Assembly (NCBI RefSeq): GCF_900113285.1
Contig: NZ_FOOT01000007.1
Span: forward strand, 1 to 64,000
DNA length: 64,000 nt
Direction of reading: 5' to 3'
Source: Pontibacter chinhatensis
GTDB taxonomy: Bacteria > Bacteroidota > Bacteroidia > Cytophagales > Hymenobacteraceae
In this document: one piece after another, positions 17,677 to 25,398 of the stretch
Layout: every line of letters begins with the position of its first letter
Position numbering within the stretch: the first letter of the stretch is position 1
Notes under the pieces: generated by a model
Told to the model about the DNA's origin: nothing
Database searches by the model: none
What the model saw: only the letters and a program-made list of their open reading frames with translations
Position numbers and translations under genes: made by a program

Positions 17677-19677
17677 TTGGACCATCGTTTGAAAAATAAA
17701 ATACTGATTTGGGCCGGCGGCGTGCTGGCCTTCTTTGCACTCCTGTTCATCCTTCTTTTCGCCTTCAGGAGCAAACTCTTAAGTTATACCGTAGACCGCG
17801 TCATCACCAAGGTGGAAAACCGCTATCCGGTGGACATGCACATCAACAAGGCTGAATTTGTAGACTGGAACTCGGTGGTGCTGAGCGATATCAGCCTGGT
17901 GCCGCACAACCGCGACACCCTCTTCACCACCGACAGCGTGTACGCCACAGTCGGGTTCCGCTCCCTATTAAAGGGCCGTATCGTGTTCAAGCGTCTGGAG
18001 GTGAGCAACGGCTACCTGACTGCCGTGAAACGTGGCGATGAGACGAACTTTGACTTCCTGTTGAAGAAGGACGAAAAGACACCTGAGCAGCCTAAGGATA
18101 GCACCGCCGCCGGCCGTAACTATGGCCAGTTGCTCAACCGCCTCATTGAAACTGCCTTCGATAACGTGCCGGACCAGGTTGACTTTAAGAACCTGAACGC
18201 CTCCTACGCCTCCACCAGCCGCAACATCGACATCAGGATGCCTTACCTGCTTATCGACAAAGGCAACATCGAGTCGGATGTGTACATTAAAACCGACTCG
18301 CTGGTAAACAGCATGCACGTGAAAGGCACCATCGACCCACGTGATTACAACATCTCCGCCAGCCTATATGCCACGGATACGGCCGGAATACGCCTGCCCT
18401 ATGTTAAAGAGCGCTTCGATGCCACAGTGGCCTTCGATACGCTGCACCTGAGCCTGACGGATAAAAAATACCGCAACGACAACCTGACCGTTCGGGGCAA
18501 TGCCATGGTGAACAACCTGGTGGTGAATCAGCCAAAGATTGCCTCAGAGGATGTGCACGTAGCGGAGGGCGAGGTGGATTACGTGGTAACCATTGGGCCA
18601 AACCTGTATGTGGTGGACAGCCTGACGGAGGTGCGCGTGAACAAAGCCAAGGCCAAAGTATACGCGGCGTACCAGAACCGGCCTTCCCGCATCATCGACC
18701 TGAAAGTGAAGAGCGATGAGATACAGGGAACCGATTTCTTTGCCTCGCTGCCTACAGGGCTTTTCGAAAACCTGGAGGGGATACAGGCCGAGGGCTGGCT
18801 GCAGTACGACCTGAACTTTCACGTGGACCTGGACAGCCTGGGGCAGGTGGTGTTCGACTCTGACCTGGATGCCTCCGAAGACTTTAAGATTGTGAAGTGG
18901 GGCAACACCAACATCGAGAAGATAAACGGCTCGTTCACGCACACCATGTACGAGTATGGCAAGCCAATCCGCACCTTCACGGTGGGCCCGGCCAATCCGT
19001 TTTACGCGCCACTGCATACCATATCGCCCTACTTGCGCAATGCCATCCTTACCGCCGAGGATGCCGGCTTCTACAGCCACAACGGCTTCCACGAGGAGGC
19101 TTTCCGGCAGGCTATCATCAAAAACCTGAAGGAGGGCGACTTTGCCCGCGGGGGCAGCACCATCTCCATGCAGCTGGTGAAAAACGTGTTCCTGACGCGC
19201 CAGAAAACCGTTGCCCGAAAGGTGGAGGAGGCCATTATCGTGTGGCTTATCGAGAACCTGGACCTGGTGTCGAAGAACCGGATGTTTGAAGTATACCTCA
19301 ACATTATTGAGTGGGGGCCGGATGTGTATGGCGCCAAGGATGCCTCGCGCTTTTACTTCGGCAAGCAGCCGTCGGAACTGAACCTGGCAGAGGCCATCTT
19401 CCTGACCAGCATCATCCCGAGCCCCAAGCGCTACCGCGCCTCGTTTGACAGTGCAGGTAATTTGCGCAGCTGGAAGTCCGGTTACTACCGCCTGATTGGG
19501 GGCATCATGCTGCGCCGCGGCCTGATCTCGCAGGAGGAGTATGAAAACCTGTACCCGAACGTGCACCTCTACGGCCGTGCCCGCGATCTGATTGTGACGG
19601 AGCCGGATACGTCTGTGGTGGAGGAAGAAGAGATGAACCAGTTTGAGCTGGAAAGTATAGACATGCTTAATTTTTAG
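17677..19677 (+). CDS. AsmA-like / GT51 peptidoglycan transglycosylase
   Basis: One N-terminal membrane helix (about 9-30) is followed by a long beta-rich region like AsmA/periplasmic lipid-bridge proteins (NRYPVDMHINKAEFVDWNSV). The C-terminal 230 residues are a GT51 transglycosylase: catalytic Glu461 in ILTAEDAGFYSHNGF, GGSTISMQLVKNVFL, the second-Glu region VEEAIIVWLIEN, and EVYLNIIEWGPDVYGAKDAS. GT51 polymerises lipid II glycan strands. There is no transpeptidase domain. The fusion is unlike classical PBP1. The start is a TTG at 17677: the frame is closed by TAA at 17656 and no ATG lies between. A strong terminator follows. Confidence 0.85.
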   Translation: MDHRLKNKILIWAGGVLAFFALLFILLFAFRSKLLSYTVDRVITKVENRYPVDMHINKAEFVDWNSVVLSDISLVPHNRDTLFTTDSVYATVGFRSLLKGRIVFKRLEVSNGYLTAVKRGDETNFDFLLKKDEKTPEQPKDSTAAGRNYGQLLNRLIETAFDNVPDQVDFKNLNASYASTSRNIDIRMPYLLIDKGNIESDVYIKTDSLVNSMHVKGTIDPRDYNISASLYATDTAGIRLPYVKERFDATVAFDTLHLSLTDKKYRNDNLTVRGNAMVNNLVVNQPKIASEDVHVAEGEVDYVVTIGPNLYVVDSLTEVRVNKAKAKVYAAYQNRPSRIIDLKVKSDEIQGTDFFASLPTGLFENLEGIQAEGWLQYDLNFHVDLDSLGQVVFDSDLDASEDFKIVKWGNTNIEKINGSFTHTMYEYGKPIRTFTVGPANPFYAPLHTISPYLRNAILTAEDAGFYSHNGFHEEAFRQAIIKNLKEGDFARGGSTISMQLVKNVFLTRQKTVARKVEEAIIVWLIENLDLVSKNRMFEVYLNIIEWGPDVYGAKDASRFYFGKQPSELNLAEAIFLTSIIPSPKRYRASFDSAGNLRSWKSGYYRLIGGIMLRRGLISQEEYENLYPNVHLYGRARDLIVTEPDTSVVEEEEMNQFELESIDMLNF

Positions 19678-19690
19678 TAGAGCAAAGTAT

Positions 19691-19738
19691 AAAAGCGCCG
19701 CCCCTGCAGCTGTTTAGTTGCAGGGGCGGCGCTTTTGT
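19691..19738 (+). terminator. Terminator after the transglycosylase gene
   Basis: AAAGCGCCGCCCCTGCA pairs with TGCAGGGGCGGCGCTTTT around a ten-base loop, followed by T residues. A very stable hairpin. Confidence 0.9.
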
Positions 19739-19766
19739 CAGCTGCGGATTATGTATACTTGCAAGA

Positions 19767-20801
19767 ATGAAGAAGGAAGAAACTGTAACGCATGAGCCTG
19801 TGGGCCTGATTCCGAGGGCAAGCGCCTTAGCCTCCCGCGTGGGCCTGGACTGGTTTCTGTTGGCGCTGATAGGGATGATTGGGCTGGCCTACCTGTGGCC
19901 GGAGCTCGGCGTGGACCGGGAACCTATTTCCTTGAGCGATGTAGCCAACTATGGGGTGTCGCTGATTTTCTTCTTCTACGGGTTACGCCTGAGTCCTGAG
20001 AAATTAAAAGTAGGCCTGAGCAACTGGAAGCTGCATGTGGTGGTGCAACTGAGCACCTTCATACTTTTCCCGCTGCTGATTTTGCCGCTTTATACTTTTT
20101 TTAAAGACACGCCGCAGGAGTTGCTATGGCTCGGGGTATTTTACCTGGCCGCGCTGCCCTCCACGGTGTCTTCGTCGGTGGTGATGGTATCCATTGCTGG
20201 GGGTAACATTCCCGGGGCTATTTTTAACGCCAGCATCTCCAGCCTGATGGGTATCTTCATCACCCCGCTCTGGATGGGACTCTTCCTGACCACCAGCACC
20301 GAAGGCTTCGACATGGGGAGTGTGATGGGGAAACTGGTGCTGCAGGTGCTGCTGCCGGTAGTGCTGGGCATATTGCTGCACCGTTACTGGGGCGACTTTG
20401 CCGAACGCAACAAGGGTCGCCTCCGCGTATTCGACCAGATTATTATCCTGCTCATCGTGTTCACTTCCTTCTGCGAGTCGTTTGCCCGTGAGATGTTCAG
20501 TGGCTACAGTGCTGCTGATATACTTCTATTAGGCGCTGCCATGATAGGGCTGTTCTTCCTGGTATACTTCGTTATCATGGCCATAACCCGGCTGCTGGGC
20601 TTCGACCGCGGGAACCAGATTACAGCCATTTTCTGTGGCTCCAAAAAGTCGCTGGTGCACGGTACAGTTATGTCGAAAGTGCTGTTCCCGGGGGGCAATA
20701 TGGTTGGCATTATCCTGCTGCCCATCATGATTTACCATGCCCTGCAACTGCTGGCCTCCAGCATCATCGCGCAGGCAGAGGCGAGGACGAAGGGTGTTTA
20801 G
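19767..20801 (+). CDS. Bile acid:sodium symporter family protein
   Basis: The 344-residue protein has about nine or ten hydrophobic segments and the pattern of the SBF-like (BASS superfamily, PF13593-type) transporters: GLRLSPEKLKVGLSNWKLH after helix two, FYLAALPSTVSSSVVMVSIAGGN in the mid-region, and AIFCGSKKSLVHGTVMSKVLF near the end. The family moves organic anions with sodium across the inner membrane; the substrate is unknown. It is a single-gene unit between a strong terminator and a repeat-rich spacer. Confidence 0.85.
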   Translation: MKKEETVTHEPVGLIPRASALASRVGLDWFLLALIGMIGLAYLWPELGVDREPISLSDVANYGVSLIFFFYGLRLSPEKLKVGLSNWKLHVVVQLSTFILFPLLILPLYTFFKDTPQELLWLGVFYLAALPSTVSSSVVMVSIAGGNIPGAIFNASISSLMGIFITPLWMGLFLTTSTEGFDMGSVMGKLVLQVLLPVVLGILLHRYWGDFAERNKGRLRVFDQIIILLIVFTSFCESFAREMFSGYSAADILLLGAAMIGLFFLVYFVIMAITRLLGFDRGNQITAIFCGSKKSLVHGTVMSKVLFPGGNMVGIILLPIMIYHALQLLASSIIAQAEARTKGV

Positions 20802-20925
20802 TAGTAAAGTATAAAGCTTATCAGGTTGCTTCTTAATATTGTGCTTGCAAGATTTGAGCTCTGATGACCTCGCGGTGTTAGGGGTATCGCGAGCGTCTGG
20901 CGTTGGCTATACTTTATACTTTGTC

Positions 20926-20964
20926 TGAATCAGGATTTGCAGGATGAAAGGATAATCAGGATTG
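20926..20964 (+). repeat. AATCCTG-type dispersed repeat, copy 1
   Basis: TCTGAATCAGGATTTGCAGG followed by ATGAAAGGATAATCAGGATT is an iterated AGGAT pattern. The reverse complement of the same pattern appears at 21383-21426 and near 62.8 kb. Repeats of this wording are common between genes in Bacteroidota. Confidence 0.7.
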
Positions 20965-20969
20965 CTTTA

Positions 20970-21013
20970 CCGGGTCCAACCACCCCTTTATCCCCTCCTT
21001 ATCCAAGGCGGGA
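20970..21013 (-). repeat. Hairpin-plus-tail (REP-like) repeat, reverse orientation
   Basis: ACCGGGTCCAACCACCCCT then CCCCTCCTTATCCAAGGCGGG is the reverse complement of the dispersed unit whose tail reads AGGGGTGGTTGGACCCGG. The hairpin is imperfect here. Confidence 0.75.
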
Positions 21014-21028
21014 AATTTCTGTTAACGA

Positions 21029-21060
21029 TTACACCCCTATGGTCCCCTCCAGGGGACAGT
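21029..21060 (-). repeat. Hairpin-plus-tail repeat, CATAGGGGTGT subtype
   Basis: ACACCCCTATG precedes GTCCCCTCCAGGGGAC. The matching copy, in the other orientation, is at 59085-59118 (GTCCCCTCGAGGGGAC plus CATAGGGGTGT). It is the same hairpin-then-G-rich-tail build with a different sequence. Confidence 0.75.
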
Positions 21061-21093
21061 TTCTGTATTACTATTTTATACTTTCCTTTCCAG

Positions 21094-21349
21094 TAGTAAA
21101 AGCAGCAGCTATCGACCTTATCCCAGCCTTTGGGTTGAGCGCCTCGAGAGGTTCCGGTGCCCGGAGGGCATTGCGACGCCAGGAGCAAAGGAAATGTAGA
21201 CAGCGCGATGCCCGAAGGCGAAGCCTCCCGGCCTGCGAGGGCACCAAAGCTAGAGATGCAACGATAGGTTGGTGGGAACTAGAGGATGAACGGCAGCCAG
21301 TAAGGACAGCTTGTGTCCAGTTGCGGGAAGCGGGGGCTAGGAAAGCATA
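21094..21349 (-). repeat. Roughly 240-bp structured dispersed repeat, copy 1
   Basis: On the minus strand this reads CCCTCGCAGGCCGGGAGG, then GCCTTCGGGCATCGCGCTG, a variable stretch, then CACCGGAACCTCTCGAGGCG and CCCAAAGGCTGGG. The other copies are at 51255-51485 and 58606-58853. Several parts can form hairpins, including a GCC-TTCG-GGC tetraloop. Confidence 0.8.
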
Positions 21350-21382
21350 AGCTGGCAAGTATAAAGGTATAGCCAAAGTATA

Positions 21383-21426
21383 AAATCCTGTTCATCCCCA
21401 AATCCTGCTAATCCTGGTGCAGACAA
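21383..21426 (-). repeat. AATCCTG-type dispersed repeat, copy 2
   Basis: AATCCTGTTCATCCCCAAAT then CCTGCTAATCCTGGTGCAGACA is inverted relative to the copy at 20926, so the pair frames the repeat island. Confidence 0.7.
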
Positions 21427-21493
21427 AGTATGGCCTAAGTATAAACCTAAGTGGATTCGGGAATCTACACCCTTCCTCAATACTATAAAAACA

Positions 21494-21530
21494 AAAAGCC
21501 CCACCTGCAAAAGCAGGCAGGACTTTTAAA
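21494..21530. terminator. Terminator-like hairpin downstream of the DUF3817 gene
   Basis: AAAAGCC, CCTGC, AAAA, GCAGG, GGACTTTT form an imperfect hairpin with A and T runs on both sides, placed to end the minus-strand DUF3817 gene. Confidence 0.55.
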
Positions 21531-21547
21531 CTATAGAAATCGCAGCT

Positions 21548-21874
21548 TTAAGCCATTTGTTTTTGATGCTCCGCTCTCAGCGCTGCTTCTTCCTTATCCA
21601 GCAGCCGCTTGTCCAGAATGAACGGGCCGAAGGGCAGGAGGGAAGCGATGAAGCCGGCCGCCAGCTTTTTGAAGCCCCAGTTGTGCGCCAGCGTTACCTG
21701 CAGCAGGGCCAGCACATACAGCACGAACAGCACACCGTGTGCCCAGCCAACGTACTTCACAAACAGCGGCATATCAAACATATACTTTAAAGGCATGGCT
21801 ATACCCAGCAGAAGCAGGTAAGAGATTCCTTCGTAGATGCCTATCGTGCGCAGGCGGGAGATGGGAGTTTTCAT
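21548..21874 (-). CDS. DUF3817 family membrane protein
   Basis: The 108-residue protein carries the DUF3817 pattern: IGIYEGISYLLLLGIAMPLKY at about 11-31, WAHGVLFVLYVLALLQVT at about 44-61, and a third segment ending SLLPFGPFILDKRLL. Three membrane helices are likely; function unknown. A single gene with its own upstream spacer (21875-22005), which separates it from the DAHP synthase gene in the same orientation. Confidence 0.8.
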   Translation of the reverse strand: MKTPISRLRTIGIYEGISYLLLLGIAMPLKYMFDMPLFVKYVGWAHGVLFVLYVLALLQVTLAHNWGFKKLAAGFIASLLPFGPFILDKRLLDKEEAALRAEHQKQMA

Positions 21875-22005
21875 CAGAGCTATTTTCTTGATAATTGATG
21901 TTGTTTTGCAACACTACAAAAGTACAAAACGTGCCCTACTCTCGCTGCAAAATTCGACAAAAGTATAGTTCCGGCAGCCAGTCGGCAGCAAAGCCGCGGG
22001 TTAAG

Positions 22006-23121
22006 CTACTCCTGCGAAACTCGTGTGGCTACAGCAGGGTTAGCGAATACTTCGTTCTGGATACCAAGCGAAAAGCCGTGGATAGCGTCGAAAATAGCCC
22101 GCACGAACTCTTCATCCAGGCCTATGTCGCCGGCGGCTTTCAGCCTGTTCTCGATCAGCTGCTGCCAGCGGCCCGACTGATAAATGTCCAGTGCATTGGC
22201 GCGCTTATACTCTCCGATGCGCTTCGATACATCGGCGCGCAGGAACAGCACGTTCAGCAGTTCGTGGTCCAGCTTGTCGATGAGGGAACGCAGGTCCTGC
22301 AGCTGCTCGGGCTGCGCCACACGCTCGCTTTCCAGATCCAGCACGGTCAACAGCTTATCCAGCCCGCTTGGCGTTACCTGCTGCGAGGCATCGCTGAGTG
22401 CTACGTCCGGGTTAATGTGCGTCTCAATCATGAGGCCATCCGCACCCAGGCGCAGTGCCTGCTGGCTAACAGTTTCCAGCAAGTCGCGGCGGCCGGCAAT
22501 GTGGCTAGGGTCGCAGAGCAACGGAATGCCAGGGGCCAGCGAGCGGATTTCCTGGATGGTTTGCCACTTGGGGTGGTTGCGGTATGGTTTGTTGCTTGGC
22601 GTTGAGAAGCCGCGGTGGATAAGCGCCAGGTCTGTGATGCCCGCCTGGTTGAGGCGCTCCAGCGCGCCCAGCCATAGTTGGATGTCCGGGTTCACAGGGT
22701 TCTTCACCATCACCGGGATGTCTGTTCCACGCAGCGCATCGGCAATTTCCTGCACCGAGAAAGGGTTAACCGTGGTGCGGGCACCCACCCACAGGATATC
22801 CACGCCATACTTCAGCGCTTCCTCTACATGCTGCGTGTTGGCAACCTCCACAGTAGTTAACAAGCCTGTTTCCTGCTTCACGGTCTGCAGCCACTCCAGT
22901 CCTACGGTGCCTACGCCTTCGAACATACCCGGACGGGTGCGGGGCTTCCAGATGCCTGCCCTGAAAATGGAAACGCGGTGATCTTTCTTCAGCTCCCGTG
23001 CCGTCTGCAGCATCTGCTCTTCCGACTCTGCGCTGCAGGGGCCGGCAATTACGGTTGGCAGTGGTCCGCCGTTCAGGATTTTTGTCTTTGCTACTGTGTT
23101 AAGGTTAGATGTGGTACTCAT
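22006..23121 (-). CDS. aroF: DAHP synthase (type I-beta) / chorismate mutase fusion
   Basis: The N-terminal 260 residues are a KDO8P/DAHP-synthase barrel. It condenses PEP with erythrose 4-phosphate, the first shikimate step. Metal and substrate residues look intact: Cys29 in AGPCSAES, RAGIWKPRTRP, Lys140 in VMVKNPVNPD, His169 in IHRGFS, His207 in CDPSHIAGRR, Glu233 in MIETH and Asp244 in ALSDASQQ. The C-terminal 95 residues are an AroQ chorismate mutase with canonical IGEYKRAN, SGRWQQLIENR and AIHGFSLGIQ. It is the last gene of the pheA operon, three bases after the aminotransferase. Compare the eroded paralogue at 25399-26508. Confidence 0.95.
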   Translation of the reverse strand: MSTTSNLNTVAKTKILNGGPLPTVIAGPCSAESEEQMLQTARELKKDHRVSIFRAGIWKPRTRPGMFEGVGTVGLEWLQTVKQETGLLTTVEVANTQHVEEALKYGVDILWVGARTTVNPFSVQEIADALRGTDIPVMVKNPVNPDIQLWLGALERLNQAGITDLALIHRGFSTPSNKPYRNHPKWQTIQEIRSLAPGIPLLCDPSHIAGRRDLLETVSQQALRLGADGLMIETHINPDVALSDASQQVTPSGLDKLLTVLDLESERVAQPEQLQDLRSLIDKLDHELLNVLFLRADVSKRIGEYKRANALDIYQSGRWQQLIENRLKAAGDIGLDEEFVRAIFDAIHGFSLGIQNEVFANPAVATRVSQE

Positions 23122-23124
23122 GAT

Positions 23125-24306
23125 TTATAGTTGTGTTAATGATTTCTTAGATGATTTTACTTTGTTAATGGCTTCCTGAAGCTGTGTTTCGGGGCAGCAG
23201 AGGGATACCCGCAGGTAACGCTCGCCTTGGCTGCCGAAGATTTTGCCGGGCGTCAGGAAAATGCCCTGTTCGTACAGCAGCTCGTCGAGGTAAGCTTCCA
23301 CGTCGCTTACCTTCTCCGGCACGCGGGCCCACACAAACATGCCCACCTGGTGTGGCTGGTATGTGCAGCCCAGCTCTTGGAGCAGGAGGTGCGCCAGTTG
23401 TTGCCGTTTGGCGTAAGCGCTGTTGCGCTCCGAGTGCCAGCTGTGGCTGTTCTGCAGGGCTGCCACGGCGGCTTCCTGCACCGGCAGCAGTTGCCCGGAG
23501 TCGAGGTTGCTTTTCACGGCAAGTATGGCGGCCAGGTATTCTGGTTGTCCCAGCACCATGCCCGCGCGCCAGCCCGCCATGTTATGCGATTTGCTCAGCG
23601 AGTTTAGCTCCAGGCAGTTTGCCTTTGCCCCGGCTATACTTAGCAGGCTTAGCGGCGTTTGCTCGTGCAGCACCAGGCTGTAGGGGTTGTCGTTGATGAG
23701 CAGTAGGCCGTGCTTTTGGGAGAACTCCACCAGCCACTCCAAAGTATGCGTGGTGGCTGCGGTACCCGTGGGCATGTGCGGATAATTGATCCACATGATT
23801 TTCACGTCTTTCTTTGCCACCAGTTGCTCCAACTCTTCGCGCTGTGGCAGCCAGCCGTTTTCCTCCTCCAAAGTATAGCTAAGGATTTCTGCCCCCGCCA
23901 GACGTGCTGCCGAAGCGTAGGCTGGATAGCCCGGATTGGGCACCAGCACCTTATCGCCCGGGTTGAGGAAAGCCATGGAGATATGGAAAATGCCTTCCTT
24001 CGAACCGGCCAGCGGCAGTACCTCCTGCTCCTGCAACTCTACCTGGTATTGGCGCTGGTACCAGGCCTGTATTGCCTGCCGTAGCTTAGCTGTACCATTG
24101 TATGGCTGATAGCCGTGGCTGCCCGCCTGCTGCGCCGACTGCGCCAGCGCCTGTATCGTTTCGGCAGAGGGAGCCATGTCGGGGCTACCGATGCCGAGGT
24201 TGATGATGTGCCTGCCCTGTGCCTGCAGCGCCCGCACCTCCGCCAGTTTTCGCGAGAAGTAGTACTCCTGCACGTGCTGTAATCTGTCTGCCTTGGGTAT
24301 GATCAT
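23125..24306 (-). CDS. Class I/II PLP aminotransferase
   Basis: This is a fold-type I aminotransferase of 393 residues. The PLP lysine sits in SLSKSHNMAGWRAGMVLG, with the LVPNPGYPAY and INYPHMPTG segments upstream. Between pheA and DAHP synthase/chorismate mutase it should transaminate phenylpyruvate to phenylalanine; aspartate aminotransferase activity is also possible. It is four bases after pheA and three before the next gene, so part of the operon under the Phe leader. Confidence 0.9.
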   Translation of the reverse strand: MIIPKADRLQHVQEYYFSRKLAEVRALQAQGRHIINLGIGSPDMAPSAETIQALAQSAQQAGSHGYQPYNGTAKLRQAIQAWYQRQYQVELQEQEVLPLAGSKEGIFHISMAFLNPGDKVLVPNPGYPAYASAARLAGAEILSYTLEEENGWLPQREELEQLVAKKDVKIMWINYPHMPTGTAATTHTLEWLVEFSQKHGLLLINDNPYSLVLHEQTPLSLLSIAGAKANCLELNSLSKSHNMAGWRAGMVLGQPEYLAAILAVKSNLDSGQLLPVQEAAVAALQNSHSWHSERNSAYAKRQQLAHLLLQELGCTYQPHQVGMFVWARVPEKVSDVEAYLDELLYEQGIFLTPGKIFGSQGERYLRVSLCCPETQLQEAINKVKSSKKSLTQL

Positions 24307-24310
24307 GGTC

Positions 24311-25174
24311 TTAGAGTATGGCTGCGGTTTCTTTGGTGATGGTGCTCGTATCTGGTCGTACCGCCTGCTTGAGTATTCCCAGCACCTGTAGGTCCTCTAC
24401 CAGTGGCCTTACCTGTGAGATGGCCTGTTGCAGATGCGATACATGGGGCGCTTCTACCTCTGCCACCAACTGGGCTCTTCCTTCTCCGGCAGGCAAAGTT
24501 TGCAGGAGCGTCAGCTCTACCTGGTGCTTTTGCAGCAGGCTCAGGAGCAGGGTGAGCGTGGAAGTATGGATCGGCTTCCGGAACACCACAATGGCCTTGT
24601 CTGCATCAGCGGGTTCCTCGGGTTGCTCGCGCAGCAGCAAAAAGCGGGTGTGGTTTTGCGGGGAGTCCGCGATGTTTTCGGCAAGTATCTCCAGGCCGTA
24701 CAGTTCAGCGGCAGCTCTGCCGGCAATGGCTGCCGTAGCCCGCAAGCCTTGTTCCTGTATGGCCTTGGCGCTGTCGGCCGTGTCGTGGGTTACCTGGGGC
24801 TGCAGGTGCGGGTGCTGCTGCAAAAAGCCTTTGCACTGCGCCAGTGCCACCGGGTGCGAGGCCACGGTGCGGAGCTCGGCTATACGTTGGCCCGGCAGCG
24901 CCATCAGGTTCTGGTCGATGGGTAGCCAGAGTTCTGCCGTAATGTGCAGGCGGTGCTCCTGCAGCAGGGCATAGTTGGGCAGCAGGCTGCCGGCCAGCGT
25001 ATTCTCAATGGCCATTACCGCTGCATCTGTCTCGCCCTGCTGCAAGGCAACGCAAAGGCTGCTAAAAGTATCGCGGTGCGCTACCTCTAGGGGCATGCCG
25101 GGGAGCAGCTGCCGTGCGGCTGCATCGTGGAAGGAGGCGGGGCCACCCTGTATGGCAACTCTGGACTTATTCAT
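24311..25174 (-). CDS. pheA: Prephenate dehydratase
   Basis: The enzyme turns prephenate into phenylpyruvate, committing the pathway to phenylalanine. The catalytic TRF motif is at 176-178 (SPQNHTRFLLL), with THDTADSAKAI and the N-terminal AIQGGPASFHDAA also in place. A C-terminal ACT domain follows (about 196-275). The Phe-binding ESRP motif of the E. coli type is not present; the position reads LLQTLP. There is no fused chorismate mutase; that activity is supplied by the last gene of the operon. It is the first structural gene after the Phe-rich leader and attenuator. Confidence 0.93.
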   Translation of the reverse strand: MNKSRVAIQGGPASFHDAAARQLLPGMPLEVAHRDTFSSLCVALQQGETDAAVMAIENTLAGSLLPNYALLQEHRLHITAELWLPIDQNLMALPGQRIAELRTVASHPVALAQCKGFLQQHPHLQPQVTHDTADSAKAIQEQGLRATAAIAGRAAAELYGLEILAENIADSPQNHTRFLLLREQPEEPADADKAIVVFRKPIHTSTLTLLLSLLQKHQVELTLLQTLPAGEGRAQLVAEVEAPHVSHLQQAISQVRPLVEDLQVLGILKQAVRPDTSTITKETAAIL

Positions 25175-25189
25175 GGTTAGATGGTTGGG

Positions 25190-25329
25190 GTAAAAAGAAA
25201 AAGCCCCGCTTGTGGCGGGGCTTCTCTGGTTTATACTTGGTTCATTTCACAAACACAATAGCATTACCTCTGGAGCCCCGGCGGAGTACCAAAAAAGTAA
25301 AAGCTAAAGTAAAAAGTGTTGTGCGACAT
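25190..25329 (-). promoter_or_regulatory. Phenylalanine attenuator of the pheA operon
   Basis: On the minus strand, a Phe-rich leader peptide gene is followed by a terminator, AAGCCCCGC-CACAA-GCGGGGCTT plus a T-rich tract (25190-25223), ending just before pheA. The segment CGGGGCT inside the last leader codons (25274-25280) can pair with the AGCCCCG of the terminator's 5' arm. A ribosome finishing the leader would cover CGGGGCT and let the terminator form. A ribosome stalled at the Phe codons upstream would leave it free to make an antiterminator. This is classical leader-peptide attenuation logic, read from the sequence. Confidence 0.85.
25264..25329 (-). CDS. Phenylalanine leader peptide
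   Basis: A 21-residue open frame, MSHNTFYFSFYFFGTPPGLQ plus R, lies 90 bases before pheA. Five of its codons are Phe and two are Tyr within eight positions (FYFSFYFF). The ATG follows the A-rich AACAAAGATC, similar to the sequence before the second leader at 26715. It has no other likely function than sensing charged tRNA-Phe for the attenuator. It is too short for standard gene callers. Confidence 0.85.
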   Translation of the reverse strand: MSHNTFYFSFYFFGTPPGLQR

Positions 25330-25398
25330 GATCTTTGTTACAATCTCTGCGGCTAAAGTAGTGGCTGCAGTTTATATATCCTACTAAAATTTAATTTT

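Larger units (their letters stand above)
20802..21547. other. Repeat-rich gene-free spacer
   Basis: No real gene is present in these 746 bases. They contain several AAGTATA/TATACTT heptamers, an AATCCTG-type repeat at each end of the core in inverted orientation, two hairpin-plus-tail repeats, one copy of a roughly 240-bp repeat, and a terminator-like hairpin at the right edge. The open frame at 20937-21350 is made from repeat sequence. Confidence 0.8.

Noticed and set aside
18544..19566. 340-residue open frame opposite the transglycosylase gene
   Set aside because: Antisense shadow; the plus strand carries an intact GT51 domain.
21029..21060. CRISPR-like array in the repeat islands
   Set aside because: The repeats differ in sequence and spacing, occur in both orientations, and no cas gene is present.
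20937..21350. 137-residue open frame on the + strand
   Set aside because: It is made of dispersed repeat sequence; the part reading IPAFGLSASRGSG recurs from another repeat copy at 58663-58968. Not a real gene.
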